5,155 bases of DNA from Candidatus Hydrogenedentota bacterium (lineage in GTDB: Bacteria; Hydrogenedentota; Hydrogenedentia; Hydrogenedentales; JAEUWI01), in NCBI GenBank assembly GCA_030430835.1, contig JAUIKJ010000238.1, positions 1-5,155 of the forward strand, given 5' to 3'. The notes under the pieces were generated by a model, which had not been told where the DNA came from, searched no databases, and saw only the letters and a list, made by a program, of their open reading frames with translations. Positions within the stretch are counted from its first letter, which is position 1. Each line of letters begins with the position of its first letter. Shown piece by piece: positions 1 through 5,155 of the stretch. Both the position numbers and the translations under genes were made by a program.

Positions 1-582
1 AAGGGCGCGATCAACGTCGCGTCCCGTCCCGGCAACGGCACAACCTTCGATCTCTACTTTCCGCGCCTTGGCACCGGTACCGAGCGCGGGCGGCTGCCCA
101 TGGAGAACATGCCCTCGGGTACCGGGCACATCCTCTTCGTGGATGACGAGGAAAAGATTACCGGCTTCGCCGAGGTCGTCCTCGAGCGGCTGGGCTACTC
201 CGTGGCCGGGTACAGCGATTCGCTCGAAGCCTTACGGCAGTTTCGAAAGACACCGGAAGCCTACGATCTGATCATCACTGACCAGAGCATGCCAAACCTC
301 ACCGGGCTGGGATTTTCCAGCGAGGTGCGTAGCCTCAACAAGCAGGTCCCGATCATGCTCATCACGGGTCACGAGGACGACACCAGCCGGACCGCGCGGT
401 ATCAGGAGTTGGGCATCACTTCGATTGTGCGCAAACCGATCGACGTGCTCAGCCTCGCGCAGGCGGTTGCCGACGCCCTGCAGGTCGCACGTGCTACGCC
501 TCCGAATCGTCCGGCATCGGATCCGGCGTCGTCGCGATCGGGACCGGACGCACCGGCGGCGGGGCCTCGCCCGGGAAACTGA
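1..582 (+). CDS. Hybrid sensor histidine kinase, C-terminal part (ATPase end plus receiver domain), 5'-truncated by window edge
   Basis: The reading frame is open from base 1 to a TGA at 580-582, giving 193 visible residues; the N-terminus lies outside the window. Visible residues 1-21 (ending GTTFDLYFPR) match the end of a histidine-kinase HATPase_c domain, with the G-x-GT-x-F box and final strand. A linker of about 20 residues leads to a full receiver domain at about residues 42-158. The receiver has the acidic pair D48-D49, phosphoacceptor D94 (in IITDQSMP), T122 (in LITGHED) and K145 (in RKP), so it should accept a phosphoryl group. The protein is thus a hybrid kinase; its sensor region and output are unknown. 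The last 30 or so residues are a Pro/Ala/Ser-rich tail that overlaps the converging gene. Internal ATGs at 100 and 109 could start a separate receiver gene, but unbroken fusion to the ATPase end argues against this. Orthodox linkage of the two domains is inferred from family architecture. Confidence 0.9.
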   Translation, partial: KGAINVASRPGNGTTFDLYFPRLGTGTERGRLPMENMPSGTGHILFVDDEEKITGFAEVVLERLGYSVAGYSDSLEALRQFRKTPEAYDLIITDQSMPNLTGLGFSSEVRSLNKQVPIMLITGHEDDTSRTARYQELGITSIVRKPIDVLSLAQAVADALQVARATPPNRPASDPASSRSGPDAPAAGPRPGN

Positions 583-1144
583 ACTCCAATTGCTGACGGC
601 GCAGGAAGTGGTAGCGCTTGATGAGGCGCAGTGCCTGCAAGGTGGGGGAGGGCGCGTATTGTCCTTGAGGGTTCAAGCGCTGCAGCAAATCGCCCAACAA
701 AGTCGGGAAATCCAGCACGTGCTCAATGCCGCGCTCACGGAGCAGGGCCAAGGTGCGATCGCGCTGCTCGCGGGTCTTCGGTAGTTCAGAGACCACCAGC
801 ACATTCGTCGCCGGGCGGCCGCCGAAGATTGTTGCGGCGACTTGACGCACCTCCTTGGATCCCGCGTGGGCCAGCGTTGCGCTGTTCTCCACGACGGAAG
901 GATAGAAGCGGTCGCCGTGCCAGGCGCGTACTTCGACAATGGCACGCCGGAGCCGCGGCGTGTCCGCCGCCCGAAGCAGGAACTCGGAAGTCTCCCAGTC
1001 GGGCGATTCCGCGTGTTCGATGAAGAGCAGCGTTCCGGCATCGGCCACCCGGGGGAGATGCGCGTCATGTTGCCAATGCGTCAACACGCGATAGTGGAGC
1101 AGTTCGAAGTACTCGCGCACCAATTGCGTGTCGACATCGCTCAC
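494..1144 (-). CDS. Conserved-looking protein of unknown function, 216 aa; possible PD-(D/E)XK-like fold
   Basis: This is the last gene of the minus-strand operon. It starts with GTG three bases after the TPR gene's TAG; GGAGAA at 1156-1151, inside the last two codons of that gene, gives a normal ribosome-binding spacing and supports this start. I do not recognise the family. The sequence alternates predicted helix and strand: an N-terminal helix (residues 6-18), strands around 38-43 and 67-74 (IVEVRAW), a hydrophobic strand at 114-119 (NVLVVS), a charged helix at 123-138, then GIEHVLDFPTLLGDLL at 139-154. The order resembles restriction-endonuclease-like (PD-(D/E)XK) proteins, with E71-V-R73 where E-x-K would be expected; this is only an inference from pattern. 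There is no signal peptide or membrane segment, so it is probably cytoplasmic. The C-terminal 26 residues are a Pro-rich acidic tail encoded opposite the 3' end of the histidine kinase gene. Confidence 0.75.
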   Translation of the reverse strand: MSDVDTQLVREYFELLHYRVLTHWQHDAHLPRVADAGTLLFIEHAESPDWETSEFLLRAADTPRLRRAIVEVRAWHGDRFYPSVVENSATLAHAGSKEVRQVAATIFGGRPATNVLVVSELPKTREQRDRTLALLRERGIEHVLDFPTLLGDLLQRLNPQGQYAPSPTLQALRLIKRYHFLRRQQLEFSFPGEAPPPVRPVPIATTPDPMPDDSEA

Positions 1145-1147
1145 GGG

Positions 1148-1987
1148 CTATTCTCCGGGGGCTTCGGCTCCGATCAGCATCCGGCCGATACGGTTCTCCG
1201 GATCCGCCTTGAGCAGTTTCTCGCCCGCTTCCTGCGCCGCTTCGGCCTTGCCGAGCCGCTGCAGACAGATACCGCGCTTCGCGATCATGTCGAGGCGCGT
1301 GAAGTGTTCGCCATAGGCCGAGTAGTGCTTCGCGCTCTCGGCCCGATCTTCCGCGGCGCGGTAATCATCCAGCGCCTTCGAAAAATCCTCCTGCACGAAG
1401 CGCACCTCGCCCCGCAGGAAATAACCCTCGGGCGCATCGGGATTGCTCTCGATGGATTTTTCCATCAGCGCTTCCGCGCGCTTGAGCGCTTCCGGATACA
1501 CCTCCGCGCGGTCCGCCAACTTCGCCGCGCGACCCAGCAGATAAAACGCGCCGAAGTTCGCGCCGCCGATAAGAACCGTCTGCTGCGCCTGGGCCATGGC
1601 CGATTCCCACTGGCCCTCGTCGAAGGCACATTGCGCAAGACCAAGCAGCGCCTTGGCGTTGTCCGGCTTCTCCAGCGTGATATCCGAGAAGAGCTGCTGT
1701 GCCTCGGCCGTGCTGCCCATGGCCAGCTTCGCCCAGGCGAGGTCCACGCGCGCCGGAATCATCTTCGGTTTTACCGCGATCACCTGCGCCAGCAGGTTCA
1801 CCGCTTTCTTCGGCTGGCCCAGGCGGTAGTAGCATTTTCCGAGCTGGTGATAGGCTGCCGCGTGCTTGTTGTCCATGCGGATGCAGCGCTCGAAATACTC
1901 GACCGCCTGCGCGAGGTCGCCCTTCATGCTGGCCGTCAGGCCCTCGTCGTAATAGCTGTCGGGCGTATCCCCGCCAAATGTCGCCAT
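1148..1987 (-). CDS. TPR-repeat protein, 279 aa
   Basis: This protein is built almost wholly from tetratricopeptide repeats, helical-hairpin scaffolds that bind other proteins. Repeats can be placed at about residues 11-42, 43-76, 77-110, 111-144, 145-184 (longer, with an insertion), 185-218 and 231-264. They show the usual small and aromatic positions and terminal Pro, for example AYHQLGKCYYRLGQPKKAV and PEGYFLRGEVRFVQEDFSKAL. There is no signal peptide, membrane segment or extra catalytic domain, so a cytoplasmic adaptor or assembly role is likely; the partner is unknown. The frame stays open upstream to 2200, but that extension would overlap aroB by about 200 bp and has no TPR character. 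The ATG at 1987 is preceded by AGGAG eight bases upstream and is the better start. The gene lies 11 bp after aroB and 3 bp before the next gene. Confidence 0.9.
   Translation of the reverse strand: MATFGGDTPDSYYDEGLTASMKGDLAQAVEYFERCIRMDNKHAAAYHQLGKCYYRLGQPKKAVNLLAQVIAVKPKMIPARVDLAWAKLAMGSTAEAQQLFSDITLEKPDNAKALLGLAQCAFDEGQWESAMAQAQQTVLIGGANFGAFYLLGRAAKLADRAEVYPEALKRAEALMEKSIESNPDAPEGYFLRGEVRFVQEDFSKALDDYRAAEDRAESAKHYSAYGEHFTRLDMIAKRGICLQRLGKAEAAQEAGEKLLKADPENRIGRMLIGAEAPGE
1151..1156 (-). promoter_or_regulatory. Ribosome binding site supporting the GTG start at 1144
   Basis: On the minus strand GGAGAA (1156-1151), forming the last two sense codons of the TPR gene, places its GGAG eight bases before the GTG at 1144. 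No ATG exists near the start of this frame, so the GTG is the only credible start. The same eight-base spacing is seen at the ATGs at 1987 and 4142. Confidence 0.7.
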
Positions 1988-1995
1988 CTTCTCTG

Positions 1996-2000
1996 CTCCT
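1996..2000 (-). promoter_or_regulatory. Ribosome binding site of the TPR gene, overlapping the aroB stop codon
   Basis: On the minus strand AGGAG (2000-1996) stands eight bases before the ATG at 1987 and shares bases with the aroB stop TAG (2001-1999). This decides the TPR start and suggests that translation of the two genes is coupled. Confidence 0.75.
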
Positions 2001-3102
2001 AGTCGCGGCGCACCGCATCCAGTGCCCCGCGCACGATATCCTCCGGCACATCGGTCCGCTGCACGACACGGCCCATTGCCTCCGCGAGGATAAACTTCAT
2101 CGTGCCCGAGCGCACCTTCTTGTCCTTGCGCATTGCCGCGAGAGTTTCCTCGACGGGAAGATCGGGCCAGGTCGTGGGTAGGCCATAGGCCGCGATGCAC
2201 GCGCGCTGCCGCGCGACGAAGCCGGCATCCACCATGCCGAGTTCCTGGGCAAGCAATGCGGCGGCGTGCATGCCGATCGCAATCGCCTCGCCGTGCAGGT
2301 AGGTCTCGTACTTCGTCACCGCTTCGATGGCATGGCCGAAGGTGTGGCCGTAGTTCAGGTTCGCGCGGAGACCGTGTTCCTTTTCGTCCGCCGCGACCAC
2401 ACCCGCCTTGATCCGGCAGGAATCGAGGATGGGGCGCTTGAGCGCCTCCGAATCCTTGGCAAGGATCCGCGCGGACTCGTTCTCCATGTAGGCGAAGAGA
2501 TCGGCGTCCGCGATTACCCCGTGCTTGATCACCTCCGCCAGTCCCGCACGCAACTCGCGGTCGGGCAGGGTCTGCAGTAGTGCCATGTCGATCAGCACCG
2601 CATCGGGCTGATGGAAGGCGCCGATCGAATTCTTGCTCAGCGGGTGGTTGACGCCGGTTTTGCCGCCGACGCTCGAGTCCACCTGCGCGACGATGGTCGT
2701 GGGGATCTGGATAAAGGGGATCCCGCGCATGAAGCAGGCCGCGGCAAAGCCCGCGATATCACCGACCACCCCGCCGCCCAGCGCGATGATTATGCTGGTG
2801 CGATCCAGACCGTCGGCGAGGAAACTGCCGCAGATCTCCTCGATCCGTTCGAGGCGCTTGTGTTTCTCACCCCCGGGCATAACATGCACCGACACACTGC
2901 GTCCCGTGTCCACGACCAGCCGCTTCACCCGGTCCGCGTAGAGCGGGCCGACCTGTGCATCGGTCACGATGCCCACCGTGCCCTTGTTGTGTGCGGTGTC
3001 GAGCAGCGTCCGCAATTCTTCCAGCACGCCCGCCCCAATGACGATGGGATAGGCGCGCTCGCCAAGTTCAACCGTGAGGATATCGCTGGTGCCTGTCGTC
3101 AT
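1999..3102 (-). CDS. aroB: 3-dehydroquinate synthase
   Basis: AroB converts DAHP (3-deoxy-D-arabino-heptulosonate 7-phosphate) to 3-dehydroquinate, the second step of the shikimate pathway to aromatic amino acids. It is a cytoplasmic enzyme using NAD+ and a divalent metal. The 367-residue length is normal. The NAD-binding segment is intact (GGGVVGDIAGFAA at 109-121, then IPTTIVAQVDSSVGGKTGVN to 152). By motif alignment with the Aspergillus enzyme, the metal ligands are E190, H253 and H270, and the substrate-contacting residues are K148, K193, K232, R246, N250 and H257. This set, including R-x-x-LN-x-GH, favours true dehydroquinate synthase over related sugar-phosphate cyclases such as 2-deoxy-scyllo-inosose synthase. 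The ATG overlaps the upstream oxidoreductase stop as ATGA, and the AAGGGGAAG just before it acts as the likely ribosome binding site. No other shikimate gene is present in the window. Confidence 0.97.
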   Translation of the reverse strand: MTTGTSDILTVELGERAYPIVIGAGVLEELRTLLDTAHNKGTVGIVTDAQVGPLYADRVKRLVVDTGRSVSVHVMPGGEKHKRLERIEEICGSFLADGLDRTSIIIALGGGVVGDIAGFAAACFMRGIPFIQIPTTIVAQVDSSVGGKTGVNHPLSKNSIGAFHQPDAVLIDMALLQTLPDRELRAGLAEVIKHGVIADADLFAYMENESARILAKDSEALKRPILDSCRIKAGVVAADEKEHGLRANLNYGHTFGHAIEAVTKYETYLHGEAIAIGMHAAALLAQELGMVDAGFVARQRACIAAYGLPTTWPDLPVEETLAAMRKDKKVRSGTMKFILAEAMGRVVQRTDVPEDIVRGALDAVRRD

Positions 3103-4142
3103 TTCTTCCCCTTGCCAAGCCGTACGCTGCGCCCGGTCTGCGCCGCCTTTTCTGCCGCGAGAATCACCTCGAGCGATTTCTTGCCCTCTTCACCCGTGCA
3201 GAAGGGCGCTTCCTTACCGAGGATCGCGCGCACAAATCCGCCGCCCGCGTCGAGGCCCCAGCTTCCCGCATAGTCGTTGCGCGCTGCGGGCATGTCAAAG
3301 ACAATCGTCGATTCCGGATTCACCAACTCCGCGACCAGCGGACGGTCCGACTCAACCTTGACCCGCAGCGTGCCGTTCGCGCAGTGCAGATACGTGTAAT
3401 CCGCGCCACCGCCCTTCGCGGTCCACGAGGCGCCCAGCATGCCGATGGTGCCGTCGGCGAACTTGATGCACGAGGCGAGGTTGTCGTCCACGTCGGAATT
3501 CTTTTTTTCGAGGCGCTCGACAAAGGCCGACACCTCCACGATTTCCTTGCCGGTGAGGAAGCGGATCAGATCCGCCTTGTGTACGCCCAGGTCCGCCATC
3601 GCACCAAAGCGCGCGTCTTTCTTCTTGAAAAACCACTTCCCCGTCGGGCTCCAGGCTTCCGGGCCGCTGTGGCCGAACATCGCGGAGACGTGCAATACCT
3701 TGCCGAGGATACCGCTGTCGAGCACTTCCTTCGCCTTGCGATGTGCGGGGAAGAGCCGCTGACACTGGTTCACCATCAGCACGACCTTCGCCTTCTTCGC
3801 CGCGTCGATCATCTTCTGCGCCTCCGCGGCGCTGGTCGCCATGGGCTTCTCCACCAGGACATGCTTCCCTGCCTGTGCCGCACCAATGGACACCGGGCCG
3901 TGCAGCGCGTTCGGCAGGCACACGGACACCGCGTCGACCTGCGCGTCCTTCACCAGCTTCTTCCAGTCGGTGTAGACCGCCGCACCCGGCGCGAACGCCG
4001 CGGCCATCACATCCGCGCGGTCGTGCTTGAGGTCACAGAAGGCGCTCAACTCCGCCTCGGGGCAATGTGCGAAATCGGGGATATGCAGCCGCTGCGCGAT
4101 CGCACCACATCCGATCACGCCGATTCGTATCTTTTTACGCAT
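3099..4142 (-). CDS. Gfo/Idh/MocA-family NAD(P)-dependent oxidoreductase, substrate unknown
   Basis: This 347-residue protein is a typical member of the glucose-fructose oxidoreductase/inositol dehydrogenase family, which oxidises or reduces sugars, inositols and their derivatives in the cytoplasm. An N-terminal Rossmann fold starts IRIGVIGCGAIAQ (G11-x-G13-x-x-A16), followed by VSVCLPNALHG and the family hallmark E98-K99-P100. The catalytic region is ADLGVHKAD, with D184 and H188 in the expected four-residue spacing. The C-terminal half (about 125-345) is the mixed sheet domain that shapes the substrate site and the oligomer; it ends in the usual GRSVRLG strand and a basic tail. The substrate cannot be read from these motifs. 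It is the first gene of the operon; AGGA at 4154-4151 lies eight bases before the ATG. Its last codons (GKGKK) supply the purine-rich ribosome binding site for aroB. A cyclitol or sugar substrate is plausible but unproven. Confidence 0.93.
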   Translation of the reverse strand: MRKKIRIGVIGCGAIAQRLHIPDFAHCPEAELSAFCDLKHDRADVMAAAFAPGAAVYTDWKKLVKDAQVDAVSVCLPNALHGPVSIGAAQAGKHVLVEKPMATSAAEAQKMIDAAKKAKVVLMVNQCQRLFPAHRKAKEVLDSGILGKVLHVSAMFGHSGPEAWSPTGKWFFKKKDARFGAMADLGVHKADLIRFLTGKEIVEVSAFVERLEKKNSDVDDNLASCIKFADGTIGMLGASWTAKGGGADYTYLHCANGTLRVKVESDRPLVAELVNPESTIVFDMPAARNDYAGSWGLDAGGGFVRAILGKEAPFCTGEEGKKSLEVILAAEKAAQTGRSVRLGKGKK

Positions 4143-4183
4143 GGGTCATTTCCTGAACTACGTCGTTGGCGCGTTGCTGGAGT

Positions 4184-4201
4184 GCATGCGCTTGCGCATG
4201 C
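4184..4201. repeat. Perfect inverted repeat GCATGCGC-TT-GCGCATGC
   Basis: Two 8-bp arms (4184-4191 and 4194-4201) are exact reverse complements around a TT centre. As RNA it would fold as a 7-bp stem with a four-base loop. It lies 42 bp upstream of the oxidoreductase ATG and inside the predicted operon leader. It abuts the next palindrome with no spacer. No T-run follows on either strand, so it is not a standard terminator; an operator or leader hairpin is possible. Confidence 0.75.
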
Positions 4202-4220
4202 CTCGCGGCCCGGCCGCGAG
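4202..4220. repeat. Perfect inverted repeat CTCGCGGCC-C-GGCCGCGAG
   Basis: Two 9-bp arms (4202-4210 and 4212-4220) are exact reverse complements around one base. The palindrome directly follows the one ending at 4201. It is almost all G and C, so in RNA it would form a very stable hairpin. It lies in the predicted 5' leader of the minus-strand operon. Confidence 0.75.
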
Positions 4221-4260
4221 ACGCGCACACCGCACCTGAAGCCGTCCATCCAGCGTTGGC

Positions 4261-4285
4261 GCATGTCCCTGTCCTCAGGGCATGC
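4261..4285. repeat. Bulged inverted repeat at the predicted 5' end of the operon transcript
   Basis: The left arm GCATG-T-CCCTG (4261-4271) pairs with the right arm CAGGG-CATGC (4276-4285) to give ten base pairs with one bulged base (4266) and a four-base loop. On the minus-strand transcript the loop reads AGGA, and the hairpin would begin about four bases after the predicted transcription start near 4289. Such 5'-terminal hairpins are known to stabilise some bacterial mRNAs; that role is inference here. Confidence 0.6.
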
Positions 4286-4295
4286 AAGCTGCGCC

Positions 4296-4324
4296 ATTCT
4301 AGTGCACGGGCCGAAACAAGGCAA
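4296..4324 (-). promoter_or_regulatory. Predicted sigma70-like promoter of the oxidoreductase-aroB operon
   Basis: Read on the minus strand, TTGCCT (4324-4319, four of six consensus positions) is followed after exactly 17 bp by TAGAAT (4301-4296, five of six). Transcription would begin near 4289, giving a leader of about 147 nt before the ATG at 4142. The match and spacing are good and the position suits an operon start, but housekeeping promoter consensus in this lineage is assumed, not known. Confidence 0.55.
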
Positions 4325-4364
4325 AGCGTTCCGCACGCGCGGCTTAGCGCACGAATGGGCCTTT

Positions 4365-4373
4365 TGTTATAGT
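4365..4373 (+). promoter_or_regulatory. Predicted extended -10 promoter of the cytochrome/DUF1549 gene
   Basis: TG-T-TATAGT forms an extended -10 element (TG at 4365-4366, hexamer 4368-4373 with five of six consensus positions). The best -35 nearby, TTAGCG at 4344-4349, is weak, which is tolerated when an extended -10 is present. Only seven bases separate the hexamer from the ATG at 4381, so transcription would start at or next to the start codon. No convincing Shine-Dalgarno sequence precedes that ATG, which fits a leaderless message. Confidence 0.45.
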
Positions 4374-4380
4374 GGATGTC

Positions 4381-5155
4381 ATGCGCTGTTTCGTCCCCAT
4401 AGCCCTGCTTGTGCTCACCCTCGCGCCGCGTGGGGCATGGGCGGCCGAGGCCCAGGCCGTGCTGGAATCCCGCTGCTACGATTGCCACGGTCCCGAAGCC
4501 CGCAAGGGTGGACTGCGCTTGAGTACCGTCGCGGATATCCTGCTCGGCGGGGACTCTGGGGAGCCGGCCGTGGCGGCGGGCGATCCCGCGGCAAGCCTGC
4601 TGTTGGAGCGGGTCACCACGCCGGATCCGGCAGTGCGTATGCCGCCGAAGGGCGCACCATTGACGGACGACGAGATCGCGGCCCTTCGCGCCTGGATCGC
4701 CGACCCGGCGCATTGGCAGGAGGCGGGCGCCGGCACCGCAACGGATTCGGATCACTGGGCCTTTCAGGCACCCGTGTTCCCGGCCGTGCCCGAAGTCACA
4801 CAGGTGCATTGGCCACGCAACGCCATTGACCGCTTCGTTCTCGCGCAGATGGAAGCCGAAGGCCTCACGCCATCGCCCGAGGCGGATCGGCGCACCCTGA
4901 TTCGCCGCCTGAGCCTTGATCTCATCGGTCTGCCACCCACGCCGGAAGAGATCGAGGCCTTCGTCCACGATGAGTCGCCGGAGGCCTACGAACAACTCGT
5001 CGAGCGGCTACTTGCCTCGCCGCACTACGGCGAGCGCCAGGCCGTACGCTGGCTCGATGCCGCACGCTATGCCGACACGAACGGCTACGAGAAGGATCGC
5101 ACGCGTAGCATCTGGCCCTACCGCGACTGGGTGATCGACGCCTACAAGCGCGACC
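4381..5155 (+). CDS. Planctomycete-type cytochrome c (PSCyt1) / DUF1549 protein, N-terminal part, 3'-truncated by window edge
   Basis: The frame is open from ATG 4381 to the window edge, giving 258 residues. Residues 1-21 or 22 form a signal peptide (hydrophobic ALLVLTLAP, cleavage near AWA-AEA), so the protein is exported. A PSCyt1 cytochrome domain follows: C32-Y-D-C35-H36 is the haem c attachment site, followed by KGGLRLS, a GG/G-rich loop, M87-PP as the likely distal haem ligand, and EIAALRAWI. After the HWAFQAP linker, DUF1549 begins at about residue 147 (AIDRFVLAQ, LIRRLSLDLIGLPPTPEEI, LLASPHYGERQAVRWLDAARYADTNGYEKD) and is still running at the edge. In known relatives a DUF1553 domain follows, for a total of roughly 800-1000 residues, often with a DUF1501 gene downstream; neither can be seen here. 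The biochemical role of this family is not established. An in-frame GTG at 4372 is an alternative start, but it lies in the probable -10 element. Confidence 0.93.
   Translation, partial: MRCFVPIALLVLTLAPRGAWAAEAQAVLESRCYDCHGPEARKGGLRLSTVADILLGGDSGEPAVAAGDPAASLLLERVTTPDPAVRMPPKGAPLTDDEIAALRAWIADPAHWQEAGAGTATDSDHWAFQAPVFPAVPEVTQVHWPRNAIDRFVLAQMEAEGLTPSPEADRRTLIRRLSLDLIGLPPTPEEIEAFVHDESPEAYEQLVERLLASPHYGERQAVRWLDAARYADTNGYEKDRTRSIWPYRDWVIDAYKRD

Larger units (their letters stand above)
4143..4380. other. Divergent intergenic region
   Basis: This 238-bp stretch separates the start of the oxidoreductase operon (leftwards) from the start of the cytochrome/DUF1549 gene (rightwards). It holds a promoter for each direction, two abutting perfect palindromes, a third bulged hairpin, and four copies of GCATG. 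I see no tRNA, small gene with a credible start, or poly-T terminator in it. Frames that stay open through this region on both strands lack any recognisable protein motif. Confidence 0.8.

Noticed and set aside
500..600. Intrinsic terminator between the converging genes
   Set aside because: The region is GC-rich with short repeats of CCGG, but I found no stable stem followed by a T-run on either strand.
842..2002. Long plus-strand open frame of 386 codons opposite the unknown gene and the TPR gene
   Set aside because: It is antisense to a clear TPR gene, is very rich in Arg, His and Leu, shows no domain, and is explained by high GC content and codon bias of the real genes.
1988..2200. N-terminal extension of the TPR frame upstream of the ATG at 1987
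   Set aside because: It would lie inside aroB, has no TPR pattern, and ignores the well-placed AGGAG in front of 1987.
1999..3102. Specialised sugar-phosphate cyclase (such as 2-deoxy-scyllo-inosose synthase) instead of AroB, suggested by the neighbouring inositol-dehydrogenase-like gene
   Set aside because: The residues diagnostic of dehydroquinate synthase, including R246, N250, H257 and K232, are all present at the expected spacing.
4184..4220. Rho-independent terminator at the tandem palindromes
   Set aside because: The stems are strong, but no T-run follows on either strand, and no gene ends nearby; both flanking genes start from this region.
3384..4829. Plus-strand open frame of 481 codons spanning the oxidoreductase gene, the intergenic region and part of the cytochrome gene
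   Set aside because: It is antisense to the oxidoreductase and out of frame with the CYDCH and DUF1549 coding frame. It has no motif and has the Arg/His-rich composition of a shadow frame.
4135..4995. Minus-strand open frame of 286 codons opposite the cytochrome/DUF1549 gene
   Set aside because: The plus strand there encodes an unmistakable signal peptide, haem site and DUF1549 domain; the minus-strand frame has no recognisable motif.

Overview
The window is a compact, GC-rich bacterial segment. It holds five protein-coding regions; two of them run off the edges. The rightmost gene combines a planctomycete-type cytochrome c domain (PSCyt1) with a DUF1549 domain. That architecture is typical of Planctomycetes and related or similar lineages (Verrucomicrobia, Lentisphaerae, Hydrogenedentota). 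The host is therefore probably from that part of the tree, but no single phylum can be assigned from this window.

Layout. Positions 1-582 (+) are the 3' end of a hybrid sensor histidine kinase: the last strand of the ATPase domain followed by a complete receiver domain. Converging on it, and overlapping its end by 89 bp of coding sequence, is a four-gene minus-strand operon read from 4142 down to 494. Its genes are a Gfo/Idh/MocA-family NAD(P)-dependent oxidoreductase, 3-dehydroquinate synthase (aroB), a TPR-repeat protein, and a 216-residue protein of unknown function. Junctions are very tight: a 4-bp ATGA overlap, an 11-bp gap with the ribosome binding site lying over the upstream stop, and a 3-bp gap with a GTG start. 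One transcript with translational coupling is therefore likely. Only aroB has a firm pathway role (second step of the shikimate pathway); nothing shows that the others act on the same substrates.

The 238-bp divergent intergenic region (4143-4380) is the most structured non-coding part. It carries a good sigma70-like promoter for the operon (TTGCCT, 17 bp, TAGAAT on the minus strand). The predicted leader is about 147 nt and contains three hairpin-forming inverted repeats, two of them perfect and directly abutting. Facing the other way is an extended -10 element (TG-n-TATAGT), placed so close to the ATG at 4381 that the mRNA of the cytochrome/DUF1549 gene may be leaderless.

From 4381 to the right edge (+) runs a secreted c-type cytochrome/DUF1549 protein whose C-terminal part is outside the window. 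I see no RNA gene, mobile element, CRISPR array or phage gene. I see no convincing new multi-gene system. The points worth checking are the hairpin leader, the possible leaderless start, the convergent coding overlap and the unassigned last gene of the operon.
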